The notes beneath the pieces were generated by a model. That model was not told the origin of the DNA and did no database searches. It saw only the letters and a program-made list of their open reading frames with translations. A stretch of DNA of 64,000 nucleotides from Carnegiea gigantea. Its lineage: Eukaryota > Streptophyta > Magnoliopsida > Caryophyllales > Cactaceae. Numbering within the stretch: position 1 is the first letter of the stretch; every line of letters starts with the position of its first letter. Made by a program: the position numbers and the translations under genes. The stretch is taken from NCBI GenBank assembly GCA_029747015.1, contig JAKOGI010000106.1, forward strand, positions 1,077,195-1,141,194, in the 5' to 3' direction. This document shows, piece by piece, positions 1 to 13,235 of this stretch.

Positions 1-2423
1 TTCATGGCTCGTCTATCTTTTCTAAGATTAATTTAAGGAGTGGATATCACCAAATCCGCATGAGGGAAGGGGATGAATGAAAGATGGCATTCAAGGCAAA
101 AGAAGGACTTTATGAGTGGTTGGTGATGCCTTTCGGCCTCTCTAATGCTTCTAATACATTTATGAGATTGGTGAGTGAAGTCTTGAGGCCTTTTCTTGGA
201 AGATTCATGGTTAGTTATTTTGATGACATTCTAGTTTATTCAAAGAGTGAAGAAGATCATCTACAACATTTAGAAGAAGTTTTCAAGGTTTTAAGAGCTC
301 AAAGGCTCTTTGGTAAGTGGGAAAAGTGTGAGTTCTTTTCACCCCAAGTTACCTTTTTGGGGTATGTTGTTTCCAAAGATGGTATCAACATGGATCAAGC
401 CAAAGTGGAAGCTATCAAGTCATGGCCAACTCCTACCTCTATCACAAAAGTTAGGAGTTTTCATGGCTTGGCATCTTTTTATAGAAGATTCATCAAGGGG
501 TTTAGCACCCTCACAACCCCGACCAAGGCTGCCTATGATGCCTTTGAGACACTCAAAAGTAAGCTACGTGAAGCCTCGGTACTAGCCCTTCCCAACTTTA
601 ACAAGCTATTTAAGGTCAATTGTGATGTAAGTGGAGTAGGTATAGGGGCTATCCTCATGCAAGATCAACGCCCTATTGCCTACTTTACTGAAAAGCTCAA
701 CGGCTCAAGGAAGAACTACTCAACTTATGACAAGGAGTTTTATGCATTGGTAAGAGCTCTGGATCATTGGTCACATTATTCAAGGCCAAAGCAGTTTGTA
801 CTTCACTCTGATCACAAGGCCTTAAAGTACTTGAATGGCCAGCATAAACTCAATCCAAGACATGCTAAGTGGGTTGAGTTCTTACAAAGTTTCTCCTTTG
901 TGGCCAAACATAAGAAGGGGAGCACAAATGTTGTAGCAGATGCATTATCTGGGCGGCATTCTCTTTTAGCCATAATGGAAGTAACGGTTCTAGGCTTCCA
1001 ATTCATCCGAGAGCTCTATTAAGATGATGAAGACTTCAAGCACTACCTCCATGATCAAGATGACCATAAGCACAGCCCCTACACTCTCTAAGAGGGCTTC
1101 CTATTTAAGGCCAATAAGCTATGTGTTCCAAAGGGGCCAATCCAAAAGCTTCTTATCAAAAAGGTGCATGGAGGGTGCTTGGCTAGCCATTTTGGGATCA
1201 ACAAAACCATCGACATGCTCAAGGAACACTTCTTTTAGCCCAAGATGGGTGGGGACATTTATGAGGTAATTTCTAAGTGTTCTATTTGCCAAAAGGCCAA
1301 AAGCCAATTCCACCAAGGGTTATACACCCCACTACCTATTCCTATTGGTCCATGGGAGGATGTAAGCATGGATTTCATAGTTGCTCTCCCAATGACTCAA
1401 AGGGGCAAGGATGCCATTATGGTAGTGGTAGATCGCTTTGCAAAGATGGCTTACTTTATTCCTTGTGAGAAAGTCGATGATGCATCTCATGTGGCCTATC
1501 TTTACTTCAAGGAAGTTATCAAACTTCATGGCATACCTAGGAGCATTGTTTCGGATCAGGACATAAAGTTTCTTAGTCACTTTTGGAGGTATTTATGGCG
1601 ACTCCTTGGCACTAAGCTCTTATATAGCACCTTCCACCATCCTCAAATGGATGGACAGACCAAGATCACCAACAAGACTCTTACCATATTACTTAGAAGC
1701 TTGGTGAATAAAAGCATCAAGGAGTGGGATCTCAAGCTCCTATATGCTAAGTTTGCATACAATCATACACCAAGCTTTGCTACTGCCTATTCTTCATTTG
1801 AGTCATGTTATGGAATCAACCCTCTAACTCCACTTGAACTCATACCCCTTCTTCTTAAGTCTAGAGTGAGTTACGAGGCAGAATAAAGAGCAAAGGAGAT
1901 GAAGAAGCTTCACCAACAAATTCGAGCAAAGATTGAGAAGGCCAATGAGATGTACAAGGTAAGAACAAACAAGCACCGCAAGGCCCTCACCTTCAAGCCT
2001 GGGGACTTAGTATGGCTACACTTGAGAAAGGAAATATTTCCATCACGAAGGAGAAACAAGCTTATGTCATGAGGGGATGGTCCTTTCAAAGTCCTTGAAA
2101 AGGTGAACAATAATGCCTACAAGCTAGAATTGCCCACTGACATGGGTATGTCTCCTACCTCCAATATAGGTGATCTCACATCTTACCTTGAGGATGGAGA
2201 TGTTGGTGATGATTTGAGGGCAAATCACAATCAAGAAGGGCAGAATGAAGTAAATTCCATGCCTATTTTAGTCCAAGAGAGCTCTCAAGTCCTTCTTAGT
2301 ACTCAAAAGCTTCGTCACAAGGGACTTGGTCGACGCATTGATTTAGAGCTTCAGTTCAAGGTCCATCCTAAGCCCTTAGGATCTGTTACCCTCCTATTTT
2401 GGAAAGGTCAAGAGGCCTTCTAA
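1..2423 (+). pseudogene. Ty3/gypsy retrotransposon pol remnant (RT, RNase H, integrase)
   Basis: This is the pol region of a Ty3/gypsy LTR retrotransposon; its 5' part lies outside the window. One reading frame runs from the window start to 2423. In order it shows the end of the reverse transcriptase (LRSGYHQIRM, then MPFGLSNA, then the YFDDILVYS catalytic motif near 215-245), RNase H ([13 protein letters not shown] through [10 protein letters not shown] near 610-830), an integrase zinc finger (HGGCLASH ... CSICQ, about 1167-1290) and the integrase core (SMDFIVALP, then IVSDQDIKF, then HHPQMDGQTK). The frame is broken by stops at 78-80, 1020-1022, 1089-1091, 1236-1238, 1884-1886 and 2070-2072, but I see no frameshift. 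The last integrase catalytic Glu, normally in a DGQTE motif, reads Lys. The RT to RNase H linker (after STLTTPT) looks about a dozen residues short. The family is certain; the clade was not determined. Confidence 0.9.
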
Positions 2424-3463
2424 AGGGTTTAATCATTAAATTGAGGCTTAACCCACGGCAAGAATAAGGGAAGCTCAAAATAGAAGGTTGTGCTCATGGA
2501 CAGTTTCTGGACAGAATGTTACTCTGAGTTTGAGGCAAATTTTATTTATGCTACACATGCCTTGGCTAAGGTTATTCTGGGCTATCTTTAAGTTTAAGAT
2601 GTTATCTTTCACATGGAACAAGTATCAAGTCGTTTGGAGTTCATTTGGTTGGTTAAATTAAGCTCCAAAGTGGACTGCCCCAAAGTTAACTACTAGTTCT
2701 AGTTTGGATCATCTGGCTAGTTTGGACCATCTAGCTAGTATGGCCCATTTCTCTTAAACAGCTGGGCCAAAATTAATGAAACTTTTTCCATTGAAAAATA
2801 GACTTCTAAAGCTTTCATGTGAATCCTATTTGATTAGATTTGGACCTGAAACAAGAGAGTTATGGCTCATTGAATCTGACCCTGCTGCAGTGTGAATATG
2901 CAGAAATCTAAAAGCATTAAATGCAAATGGATTCATCACCCCAAAGAAGCCAATGCATGATTAGCTGATTCCAAGGATGCATCTCCCTTTCTTAATGTGG
3001 GAATTCAAGATAATAAGCCCCCATGCTAATGGGAACAAGTCTCAAGAGCCCTAGTTTTTAGATTTATATTGTTTTTACGATAGTTATCTAGTAACTTGCC
3101 TTTATATTTCCTATGTTAATCTAGTAAGTTGTATTTTGCATTTTCCTATGTAAGATGAGTTTCCTAGAGTATTGTCCAGCCCTATAAAAGCCATACTCAA
3201 GTTTAGTTGAAAGCAAGTTGAATGAATGAACAATTGAGCTTCAAGGCTTTCCCTCTCTAAATCTTAAGTTCTCTTTATCCTTGTGAACAAGGTGGTAAGT
3301 CTTGAGTGGAGCCTTCATAGAGTTGTTAGTGGCTAAGCTTTTATGCAATTCTTGGTGGATCCTAATCTTGGTGGGTGGCGTTGCCTTTAAACTAAGTCAT
3401 ATCAATGTTCAAGGGGGAATCTGAGCCTAAACTCAAGTTAGCAATTCTGCCCATCCGAGTGCA
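2424..3463 (+). repeat. Probable 3' LTR of the upstream gypsy element
   Basis: This non-coding stretch directly follows the pol remnant. It contains a promoter-like CCTATAAAAGCC at about 3180-3191, then a pyrimidine-rich leader-like stretch, as expected of an LTR. The exact TG start is not clear. The right edge is taken as the last bases before homology to the next element begins near 3464. There is no second copy in the window to confirm it. Confidence 0.45.
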
Positions 3464-4771
3464 TGCTCCACCAAATTTAGCAATAGCTCTCATAAAGTCA
3501 TTTATTACTGATAAATAGATGTAAACTAGCATATTTATACTAATGATTTAAAGGCATAGCTATAAACTCATTCAATGTTTTACATAATTTGCTTGTTTCT
3601 ACTAAGTAAATAATACCGTAATATAAATAACAAAAATAAATAATAATAGCATAGAAATATCTAAAATATTTTTTGAAAAAATATCTATATTTTTTTGAGA
3701 AATATCTGTGAATATTGTAAAAATATCTGAGATTTTTCTTGGAAAATCTTAAAAAACTTTTGGGGAAATATATGTGATTTTTTCTAAAAAAAAATATCTC
3801 TAATTTTGTTACAATATCTTAGATATTTAAGGGGGAGAGACGTATCAAAACATATACATACCAATCCCCCCTCCATTTCAACCAATGCCCATGTAATCCT
3901 CTTTCTCTTACTCCTTTTACCATTCAACAAGTGAGGCCACTTCTTTCATCATCCAGTCGTAAATAATTATTTTTATAAGGAAGAGATATATCTTCTAGGT
4001 ACTTTACTACCTGTATCTTTCAAAAATGCACATGTTTTTACACATATCAAAATCTCAAATGTACAGTTATGTAATGCATCTTTTTCAAGCATTGGTTTAC
4101 CGCATAATCGAGCGCATCCATAAGTTATCGATTATCAGGGCTTACACCCTTCAATTCACTTGTGGAGCCTCAGGTTAGGCTATCCGATGGGCCTCTTAGT
4201 TGTACACGTATTCAATAATTGCATTGTATACACAACCGCATCAGTTTGGATTTCACTTTCAGATGATAACAGGTAACAATGTTATATCATTCTCTCTCCC
4301 TAATTTCAAACTAAAATAAATTGAAATATAGGCGCTCACTAAAAATGAATTTTATTCCTTACAGGATTAGGGTGAACGTACTGAACCTCAGCTTACCCTT
4401 TGAACATTTTGTGCTTTCATGTTTTAGGTTGATTATTTGAAAAGCCATGCATTGGGCATTGCAAGTGAAGCAAGAAGTTAGTAAATAGATCTAGCTAAGC
4501 TCACAGTGACATCGTTCTAAGTCTTGGGATGCCTGCAAATATGTATGTGAGGTATTGAACTATCATTGGGGCTCAAGCATGTATAGTTTACACATTGCTT
4601 ATCTTATATGTACTATTAGATATTGTTTCATTAGCGTTGAATATATTAATTATTTAAGCCTTATCCTTTCTTGGATGGAAGTAACTCCCTAACTCGACAT
4701 TTTTCACTTTATTGATCACTAATGACTAATTAATTAAGACTAGTTATATAATTAGGAGTTGAGGCGCTACA
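3464..4771 (+). repeat. 5' LTR (truncated at its start)
   Basis: It matches 9291-10512 over nearly its whole length, starting at CCAAATTTAGCAAT and ending in GCGCTACA. The first roughly 130 bp present in the 3' LTR are absent here, apparently deleted at the junction with the upstream element. It includes the conserved hairpin block at 4123-4207. Confidence 0.75.
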
Positions 4772-4775
4772 GTTG

Positions 4776-4793
4776 TGGTATTAAAGCCAGGTT
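4776..4793 (+). other. Primer-binding site (initiator Met tRNA type)
   Basis: TGGTATTAAAGCCAGGTT lies 4 bp after the 5' LTR end. It differs by two bases from TGGTATCAGAGCCAGGTT, the site seen intact in the element at 48222. Plant gypsy and copia elements commonly prime from this tRNA. Confidence 0.75.
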
Positions 4794-7700
4794 AAGCTAG
4801 GGTCACTATGAGCTATAGGAGGTTTGTTAGTTTTGTTAGGAGAGGCATGATAAGCTTTAAACCTTAGAAAGGGGAACACACAAAATGGAATATGCCTCCT
4901 GTTCTTCCCTATATTATCCTTGCTCGATTATTTTATAGGGAACCAATTAGGGGATCACCTTGCCTTTTACCCATGTAGCTGGATTATAGAATTTCAGCAA
5001 AGTTCATATAATGTCAAATTGTAGGTAGCATTCAAGTATATTGTGAACTTAATCACCTTATTACTTTACAATTATACAGAACCTATGAAGAAGCAGCAAT
5101 GATAGAGTACGTGCAACAACCTATAAATATGAGCAGTTAAGGAAGAGCCTATTGTGAGGATTTATAACACTCTCAAACTTGATTTTTGGTAAATACACAT
5201 ATTAGCAGTTGTGGGACGTCATTTCCAACAAAACATATGGATTTGTCTGACATTCGATGCAATAATAAATGGATGGTATGTATATGTGCATTTGACAGTA
5301 TGTTAAGGTAGGTGGCATTGATCAAAGAGACATAAATGATAATGTATCATTTCATTTAGGTTATACGATTTAAATTGAGAATATTTGGCTGAGGGAGTCA
5401 TCTCGTATCATGACTTAGTCTCATAACTGTATTTATATAGGTCCTAGACTCCTATTAGATGTGGTGAAGAAGATGAATTTCTAAAAAAGGGGTCGACCAT
5501 TTGAAAATTCAACGTCATGATTTATTATGCCACATCTATGTAGGGGACTACTATGAGGCAAAGCTTGATCAATATGTGTCAGTATTTTGATGACTGATGA
5601 TAATGCTAGAAGGCTCTTAGGGAGGCTTCGAGAGAATAACATAATTCATTATTCTGCCATAATTTTTGCATCCACATGGGATCAGATGTGACGTGTGTGT
5701 TAATACTATTAAACAAGGTTCTTCTAGAAGCATAACCCTATGCAGTAAACCAGTAGAGAGAATAGCGGACTTCTGAAATTACTAAGGATAGAATAGTGCT
5801 TCAACCAAATAATATGCCGGAGCTGTTATGCTTTAATAATCAAGTTGGTGATGGAATTCTGAAAGCATAGAGTAGTTATTATTGTGTTAGTATAGTAATG
5901 TTAAAGGCAACAAGAATTCAAAGATAAACTATTAATCAATGAAAACTATGACTCAAGACTAAGGGTACAAAAGGTTTATTAAAGAACCTATGGTATCATC
6001 TTCCTCTTTATAAAGGGCATAAGGCGGAATACGAACAGTCGATGTGAAAATATTTGAGTTCATGCTATGGTTATTATAAGCAATGATTATCAAAGGAATT
6101 CTTACAATCTTGATTCATACGCCATCCAATAGAGTACATAGCAATGATAAGTATAACAGAGTGACAACATAAGGTAGAAATTTAAAAGCTTTGGTAATAA
6201 TGTGGCACAATCTATAGTGGTAAGGAAATCTATCTTTAGACCCAAGAATTACATAGCCTCGAGGAATTCGTATGATGTCAAAAGGACTTGGATATTATAT
6301 TCGAGATATACGAAGTTGAAATTTTAGTTTAGCAACATGAGATCCTATAGAACATGTGAGTTATCTGTGTCATTCCTCAAATCCTGAGAAGTTATGTGTA
6401 CTCATAGCAACTCAAACTTCCACAATTCCAATTACAATAACCTTTATACTGTCGAGTACAAGCCTATAATCACATATAGATATAGAATTCACAAAAGTGT
6501 TCTTTTTTTATCGAAAAACCATAACTTCTTTGATGGCAATTGAATGCTATCAAAGCTTATACACTATTTCAATAAATCCTAACTCACATTATAGTTAGAA
6601 CATATTTATTCCATATTCTCATGAAAGTATGACCATAATTAGTTGGAGATGTTTCTTACAATTAAACTACCTTGTGAAGTCTTATATTTGTGTAAAATTA
6701 TGAAGTTTATCCTTCTCATATCTTTGTCAATAATCCTATAACGTTGCCTTCCATCGCATTCCTGTAAATGATTTAATATCACATTCTTTTGACATATAGT
6801 CTGGATCTCTTTTCCATTCAATCTTGTCATTGCCTTGAATTTACTCATAAAAGCAAAGACGTATTTGGTACTCTTATTTCCCTCATGAACATCAATGTCT
6901 CCAAACGTTTCTGCCCAAATTAATGCATCAAATTAATCGTACTAATGATTTGGTTAGAGAATCAACTCATTAGAAGCTGTTGCGGATATTCTCCTACTAT
7001 TCTTAAGCTAAGCACTAGAACTTCCTCTGCCTCAAAAATCCAAAAGGATCAAGTTTATACTGAAATTTTGATCTATCATAATGTTTTCAATTTGTTTTCT
7101 TTAAACCTTGTTGCTGATGCCAACCATATGTCTTTATTAGTGTCCCTGGTTTTTAGAGGTGTAATTTTTTTTACAAATAACCTGCCTTCTACCTTAGTTG
7201 GCAGGTTCCTCTTTCATATTTTTGCATCTTTTGTTACTTCCTCATGATACCCTTCATGTCTCTTAAATGACAATTAAATATTATATCTCAGTTTTCATCT
7301 CCCACTATTTGATATATTCCTCCTTGTAATTTTGGTATCTAATTGAGAATCACACTATAACTTGCCTCTTATTTGTTTCTTTAATTCTTGTTACTTCTTA
7401 TTTATGGAAGAGGCTTCCTTTGTAGAATTTCTAATTCATCCAGCTTACTTCCAATTACATATTCAAACCTTATGATAGAACTAAAAACAAAAAAGGAACC
7501 TTGAGAAGAAAATAACAGAAATATATTCCTTTGTCTTATCTCAAATCGATAGCCTGATACAAGCAACAATGATTAGTAGGGAATCCACTTACTTAATTAC
7601 CAATTTAGGATTGTCAGTTCCTGAATATTTGAACTTACTATTTCCTTACTATCATATGATTACCATTGCTTCCCATTATATATCGTGGCATCTGTTCTCT

Positions 7701-9157
7701 TATGAATTTCACCACTGCATTACTCAAATTTCTTTTCTTGCAATCGCCAAACAGATGTCCTAGTGAGAGCTGTTTGATTTCTTATTTAAAGTGTCACCCA
7801 TAGGGTACTTACTTTCACGTTATTTGTTAATTTTCTCTCTATTACTCTTATTTGATACGTCTTCATAATCATACACGTTCCCTTTGTATTTTGTTTAAAA
7901 GACATTTTTGTAAGGGCTTTCATAATAACTAACTAGTTTAAAGCTCTTTGTTCTGATGGCTATCATGAAATTAATAGTTGCATGGCCTATAAGAGTGGCC
8001 ATGAAGTCTGTATGATATATGGTTGCTATAAAAGATCATCGAACCTTACAAATGGTGCAATGTCGATTGGGATTTATTAAGGGAGTAACATGTTAGTGAC
8101 TTAGTAACTGATGGGGACGAGAGATATTTCAAAAAGTTTATATTGTGACTATCCCCATCATTGATTACGGGTGCAATTTTAAAGACAAATTTAAATTTGT
8201 GGAGATTATAAAAGTTGTTAAATCTCTATTTGGGTGTCATATTTAATAAGCTTTTACATATATATTCTTAAGTCATGTTCATTAATTTACCTCATTTGCA
8301 TAATCTCATGCCTTAACAGGAGGCTAAAGACAAACCATAGAAGGAGTCCTTATAACACATGTTGAATAGTGTAAGGTGAATTCACAAGCCAATGCAAGGG
8401 GTGATTATGATAACGAATTATCATTTGGGGGGGGAGGAAATTAATAGAAAATAGTACTCTAGCAAGGCTGATCTTTGGATACAGAAAATCATACGTAGTT
8501 TTGTAATGGGTTTGAAGTTGGTGGTTTACCACTTATTACCAAAGTTCGATTTTAAAAGTGATACTTACATGTATGGATTAAGAATGAAATTTGGGGGTGG
8601 GGTATCATAAAGAATCAATTTATCTACCTTACATTGATTCATGAGGTGTGAGGACTAAATCGATCAACCCATATATCCAGAAGGAGAAATGCCAAATTAT
8701 ATGTCATATCATGAGACATGATATATGATAGGCTTCCTACTTTGAGCGTAGGTGTTGTCAAAAGAATATTCTTGGACTGAAACAAAAAGGAGATAAAAGG
8801 GAGAAAAAAATAATTTTAAATATGTCTCTATACAAGCTCATTTAATGTTGAACCTTTCAGTGTACAATATAGCTCAGCTGGTAGAATCAGAGCATGTACT
8901 TAGTAATTTTCACATTTCATAGTTTAGAAATGATACACCATATCCAAGGTATAGTATTCATAGAACCTATAGAATTCAATTTTTGAGAAGCACCTTGTGC
9001 AAATTACAGAGCACAGACGCAAAAATGTCACTTGTGGGCTAACCATATCATATCATAAGTCACCTAGAAAACCGAAGGAGATGTATTGGGTGGTACTTCC
9101 AAGATTCTTTCCAGTTTACAAGTTTCGAGGATGAAACTTATTTTAAGGGGAGAAGGC
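4794..9157 (+). other. Internal region of decayed LTR element, no domain recognised
   Basis: About 4.4 kb of AT-rich sequence between the LTRs. No open frame above about 100 codons and no gag, protease, RT or integrase motif could be read on either strand. Short frames such as 6945-7247 and 7569-7763 have no recognisable motif and are treated as chance. The last 40 bp (about 9118-9157) carry the conserved pol tail and the polypurine tract TTTTAAGGGGAGAAGG. Confidence 0.55.
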
Positions 9158-10512
9158 AGTAATAGCCCAACCTAATCCATGTTAATTATTTTAATTAATC
9201 ATAATGTAATAAAGTTGAACACTTACATTTCAATTTGAAACTTTGAACATTTATGCAATTGCATGCTGAGACAAAAAGTGGCGTCGAAACCAAATTTAGC
9301 AATGTCTTGCCTAAAGTCATTCAAATACTGATAAATAGATGTAAACTGTCATATTTATATAAACAATTTAAAGGCATAGTTATATACTCGTTCAATGCTT
9401 TACATAATTTGCTCACTTCTGCTAAGTAAATGAAACAATAACATGAATAATCAAAATAAATAATAGTAGCATAGAAATATCTAAGTTTTTTTAAAATATT
9501 TGAGATTTTTTGGAAAAATATATGAGATTTTTCTAAAAAAAATATCTCATATTTTCTTTTGAAAATATCTTACATATTTAGGGGAAGGGATGTCAAAACA
9601 TATATATAAACCAACCCCCCTTCAACCAATGCTTGTACAATGTTGTTTCTCTTGTTTCTTTCACTATTCAAGAAGTGAGGCCACTTCTGTCATCATTGAG
9701 CCATAAATAATTATTTTTGTAAGAAAGAGATATATCTTTTAGGTACGTTTACTGTCTGTACCTTTTGAAAATTCACATATTTTTACACATATCAAAATCT
9801 CAAAATGTATAGTTATTTAATGGATTATTTTCAAGCATTGTTTTGCCACATAATCATGTGGACCAACTAGTTATCGATTATCAGGCTTACGCCCTTCAAT
9901 TCACCCACGCAGCCCCAAGTCAGGCTACCTAATTGGCCTGGCAGGTGTACACAATGATCACATTGTATGTACGAGCTCATCAGTTTGAGTTCTACTTTCA
10001 GATAATAACCAGTAACAGTTTTAATATAATTCTTTCTCCCTAATTTCAAACTAAAATGAATTAAAATATGGCCACTCATGAAAAAATGAATTTTATTATT
10101 TACAGTATAGGGGTAAATGTCATGAGCCTCGGATTACCCTTCAAACATTTTACACTTTCATGTTTTAGGTTGAGCATTTAAAAAGTTACGAATTAGGCAC
10201 TGCAAGTGAAGCAAGAAGTTAATCAATGGAGTCTAGCTAAACTCCCAGCAAAAACTGTCTAAGTCTTAGGGCACCTACAAATATTTAGGTAGGTTATTGA
10301 ACTATCATTTAGGCTCAAGCATCTGTAGTTTACACATTGCTTACCTTAAATATACTATGAGATGGTATTTCATTGATATTGAGTATACTAATTATTTAAG
10401 CCTTATCCTTTCTTGGATGACAGTAATTCTCTAACGCAACATTTTCTACTTTATTAACCATAATGACCAACTAATTAAAGCTAATTACATGATTAGAAGT
10501 TGGGGAGTTACA
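9158..10512 (+). repeat. 3' LTR
   Basis: It starts AGTAATAGCCCAACCTAATC, matching the TGTAATAGCCCGACCCTAA start of related LTRs here with the first base changed, and ends in GGGGAGTTACA. It is the direct-repeat partner of 3464-4771. It contains the conserved hairpin block at 9870-9953. Confidence 0.75.
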
Positions 10513-12457
10513 TAAACACCCCTAGAGTCACAAATATAGTTGTAGAGGTATAGGGTGCCCTAGGGCTAAATGTTGATGAGAAATCATTCTCTTCAAAATA
10601 AGCACTTGAACTCTGAAGAACAAGGGCATCTGGAGCCCACTTATGAGCGAATCTTTCACCAAGAGCCTCTAGACACCAATTTGTTCTATTAGAGACACTA
10701 ACAAAGGGGCATACCTCTAGCAAGTAGCCCAAAAACTTGTACGTTATAAGATAGTGGAGGAACATAAGAAGAAAACTTTATAGAGAAAACATTCACCACC
10801 AATCTTTGATGCAATCTTAGTGGTTGGCTTTGGTATCGAAAAGAAAGTGGTTGCCACTTTTGGATCCAATATGGTATACCTAAAGAAGTTTTCAAAAAGG
10901 AGAACCTAGAAGGAAGCCTCCCAGGTCCTAACCTCAGAAGCATTGTTGCTAGAGAGAAATATTTAAACCCAAGCATAAGCGGGGACAAAGATGAACAAGA
11001 TCCCCACCAGATGAAGGGGTGGAGGCTTGGTTAGACTCAAAATGTGTGGGTCAAGATGAAACCATTTTTGTGGAATTTAATTACAATAAGAAGAAACCTT
11101 AATATTTTTACATAGAATTACAAGGTGTATTGGCCTTTAAATGATGTATTCCGTAGATCCTTTGTTTATAGAGGAAAACCCTAAGAAATTACTGTTGTTG
11201 TTGACTGGAGACTAGGAAAAAAAGAAAAATTACAAGAAATAGTAAAACAAAGACCAACATAAGACACATACATTACAGCAAAACGAAAAAAGGATATTTC
11301 ATCAATTGCTTAAATTCCATTACTTATACATAAAATTGTCAAGATCTGCATTATAGAGGCTAAAGTACACAAGGATTATAAGAAGAAAAAAGAAATATCC
11401 CTTTAACAAGGGTCAGGTATATCTTTTGTGACTTCCCCACTAGTGGGGTAGAGTAACATTTGATCTTCTGAATGTGGACTTTCAGGATTCTAATCTCCTC
11501 CTATCGTTCTCTTTCTCTTCTTAATCTCCCATATCAAGGTGTTTACACACCCAAACATCCCTTTAGAAGCCCTATCATTGCCCTGTTCTCTCTCACACTC
11601 ATCATGGGTGTGAACCTCGCCTCTGGGGATCTATGCCCTTTTATAAGCCACATTGTGTTCCTCATAAAAGGGATCAGAAGCGAAAAGGTCTCCGTATGGG
11701 GGAGAGGCTTTAGGCTTCTCCTCCCTAGATGGGGAGAAAGGGAGAAGGAGCACAAAAAAGCAAATTCCAAATTAGGGTTGAGGAGTAGAATTAGGCACTC
11801 GGTCATCCCCAAAGTCCCCTAGTGCTGCACGTGAACAACAAAAGACACAAGGACGGAAGAGTCCTTAGGTTCCTTCTGCATCCTCAGTATGGACCAACGG
11901 GCAGTAGGAAGGATGATTGTAGACATTCTCAAAACACTGCCCATGAATTGAAGGGAAAACTAGGGAGAACTAGCTCCAAAGATAAAATACAAACTAGGTC
12001 TTGAAACAAGATCACTCTCACTCCACTGTGCTCCATTCGAGATGGTTGCATAGAGTCTAAAGGTCAATCTAACTATGGAGTTGGGTGTTCAAAAGAACTT
12101 GGAGCCAATAGGCAGGAATGAATTCTCTTCTCTTCTCCTCTCTCTCCATTGTTCAATAATTTTATCCTAAATAGTAATCCTAAAGAGCCACCTCCTAAGG
12201 GGATCAGGAGGAAATGGGAAGGGGTTAGCTCTGGTCTAGGTTCAACATCTTAGAGCAGATAACTTCTAAAGAAATATAAAAAGGACATGAAAGAGGCTAA
12301 GAAAATTCTTGATAATGGTTAAAAGATTTCTTGAAAGAAATTATACCTGAAAGGCTGAATTTATAGCAAAAATTAGGATAAAATGCATCATTAAATTGGA
12401 GGGGAAAACCCTAAGATAAGCAAAGCCCAATCAAGAAATATCTAAAAAGTATATGAT

Positions 12458-12540
12458 GGCATGAGGAAATGGAGAGAAGGCAAAAAAGACTTAGTTAGGT
12501 GGCATGAGGAAATGGAGAGAAGGCAAAAAAGACTTAGTTA
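12458..12540 (+). repeat. Two-copy 43 bp tandem duplication
   Basis: The unit starting GGCATGAGGAAATGGAGAGA occurs at 12458-12500 and again from 12501. The 40 bases read in the second copy match exactly, which points to a recent duplication by slippage or unequal exchange. Confidence 0.9.
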
Positions 12541-13139
12541 AGGCGGGTTTAAATTGCCTTGAGTAGATATCCCAAAATTTCTCAAGCACAAGGAAACTAA
12601 CTTAACCAAATATTTGAAATTCCAAACTAAGAGATTTGAAATTCGATTAGAGGAAATTTTCCTAGAAAACTGGAAAAAGAAATCCATGGGAAAAAACTTC
12701 GCTGAATCTCTTTAGGAAGGAGCCTAGATCAATACAGTGTGCATAAAGCCAACCCTAGGAAAGCCTTTAAGGTTTGGATAACACATAATTCAAGGGAAAA
12801 AAATCCTAAAGTGATAAAGAGGGTAGGTCTTCCTATAGTTTGAGGTTATGTTAGATTAAAATCTAACATCCCCTAAGGGACAAATGATTCAGGTACTTAA
12901 AAGCTCTAAGAGCCACTAGGTTAATAGAAACCCAAGAAAGAGATTGATTAAGTTAGACAAGCCACCAGAATTGAGCATTGGGGCAAAGTCCAACTGAAAA
13001 TGCTTAATAAAACCTACTCCGCTGAAGCCATAATTATATAGAGGCATGACTTGTTAAAGGGGGTAAAATCTTCTAAATAGACTTAAAAACGATAAAGATC
13101 TTTGAGTTCAAATAAAATTAGAAAAATACTCTATATTTA

Positions 13140-13142
<3 letters not shown>

Positions 13143-13233
<91 letters not shown>
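13143..13233. repeat. (AT)n microsatellite
   Basis: About 90 bp of nearly pure AT dinucleotide repeat with one AATA interruption near 13197. Confidence 0.95.

Positions 13234-13235
<2 letters not shown>

Larger units (their letters stand above)
3464..10512 (+). mobile_element. Decayed gypsy-type LTR retrotransposon
   Basis: Two direct repeats (3464-4771 and 9158-10512) bracket about 4.4 kb of internal DNA. A Met-tRNA primer-binding-like site follows the first, and a polypurine tract preceded by AGTTTCGAGGATGAAACTT sits just before the second. That tail resembles the one before the 3' LTR of the element at 45145-60658 (around 53265-53300), so the two elements are related. I recognised no gag or pol domain in the internal region; the short open frames there look random. 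The first roughly 130 bp of the 5' LTR are missing, so no target-site duplication can be read. Confidence 0.75.

Noticed and set aside
8860..8935. ATAGCTCAGCTGGTAGAATC, similar to a tRNA A box
   Set aside because: No matching B box, anticodon arm or acceptor stem could be built around it; it is probably chance or a distant tRNA-derived fragment.
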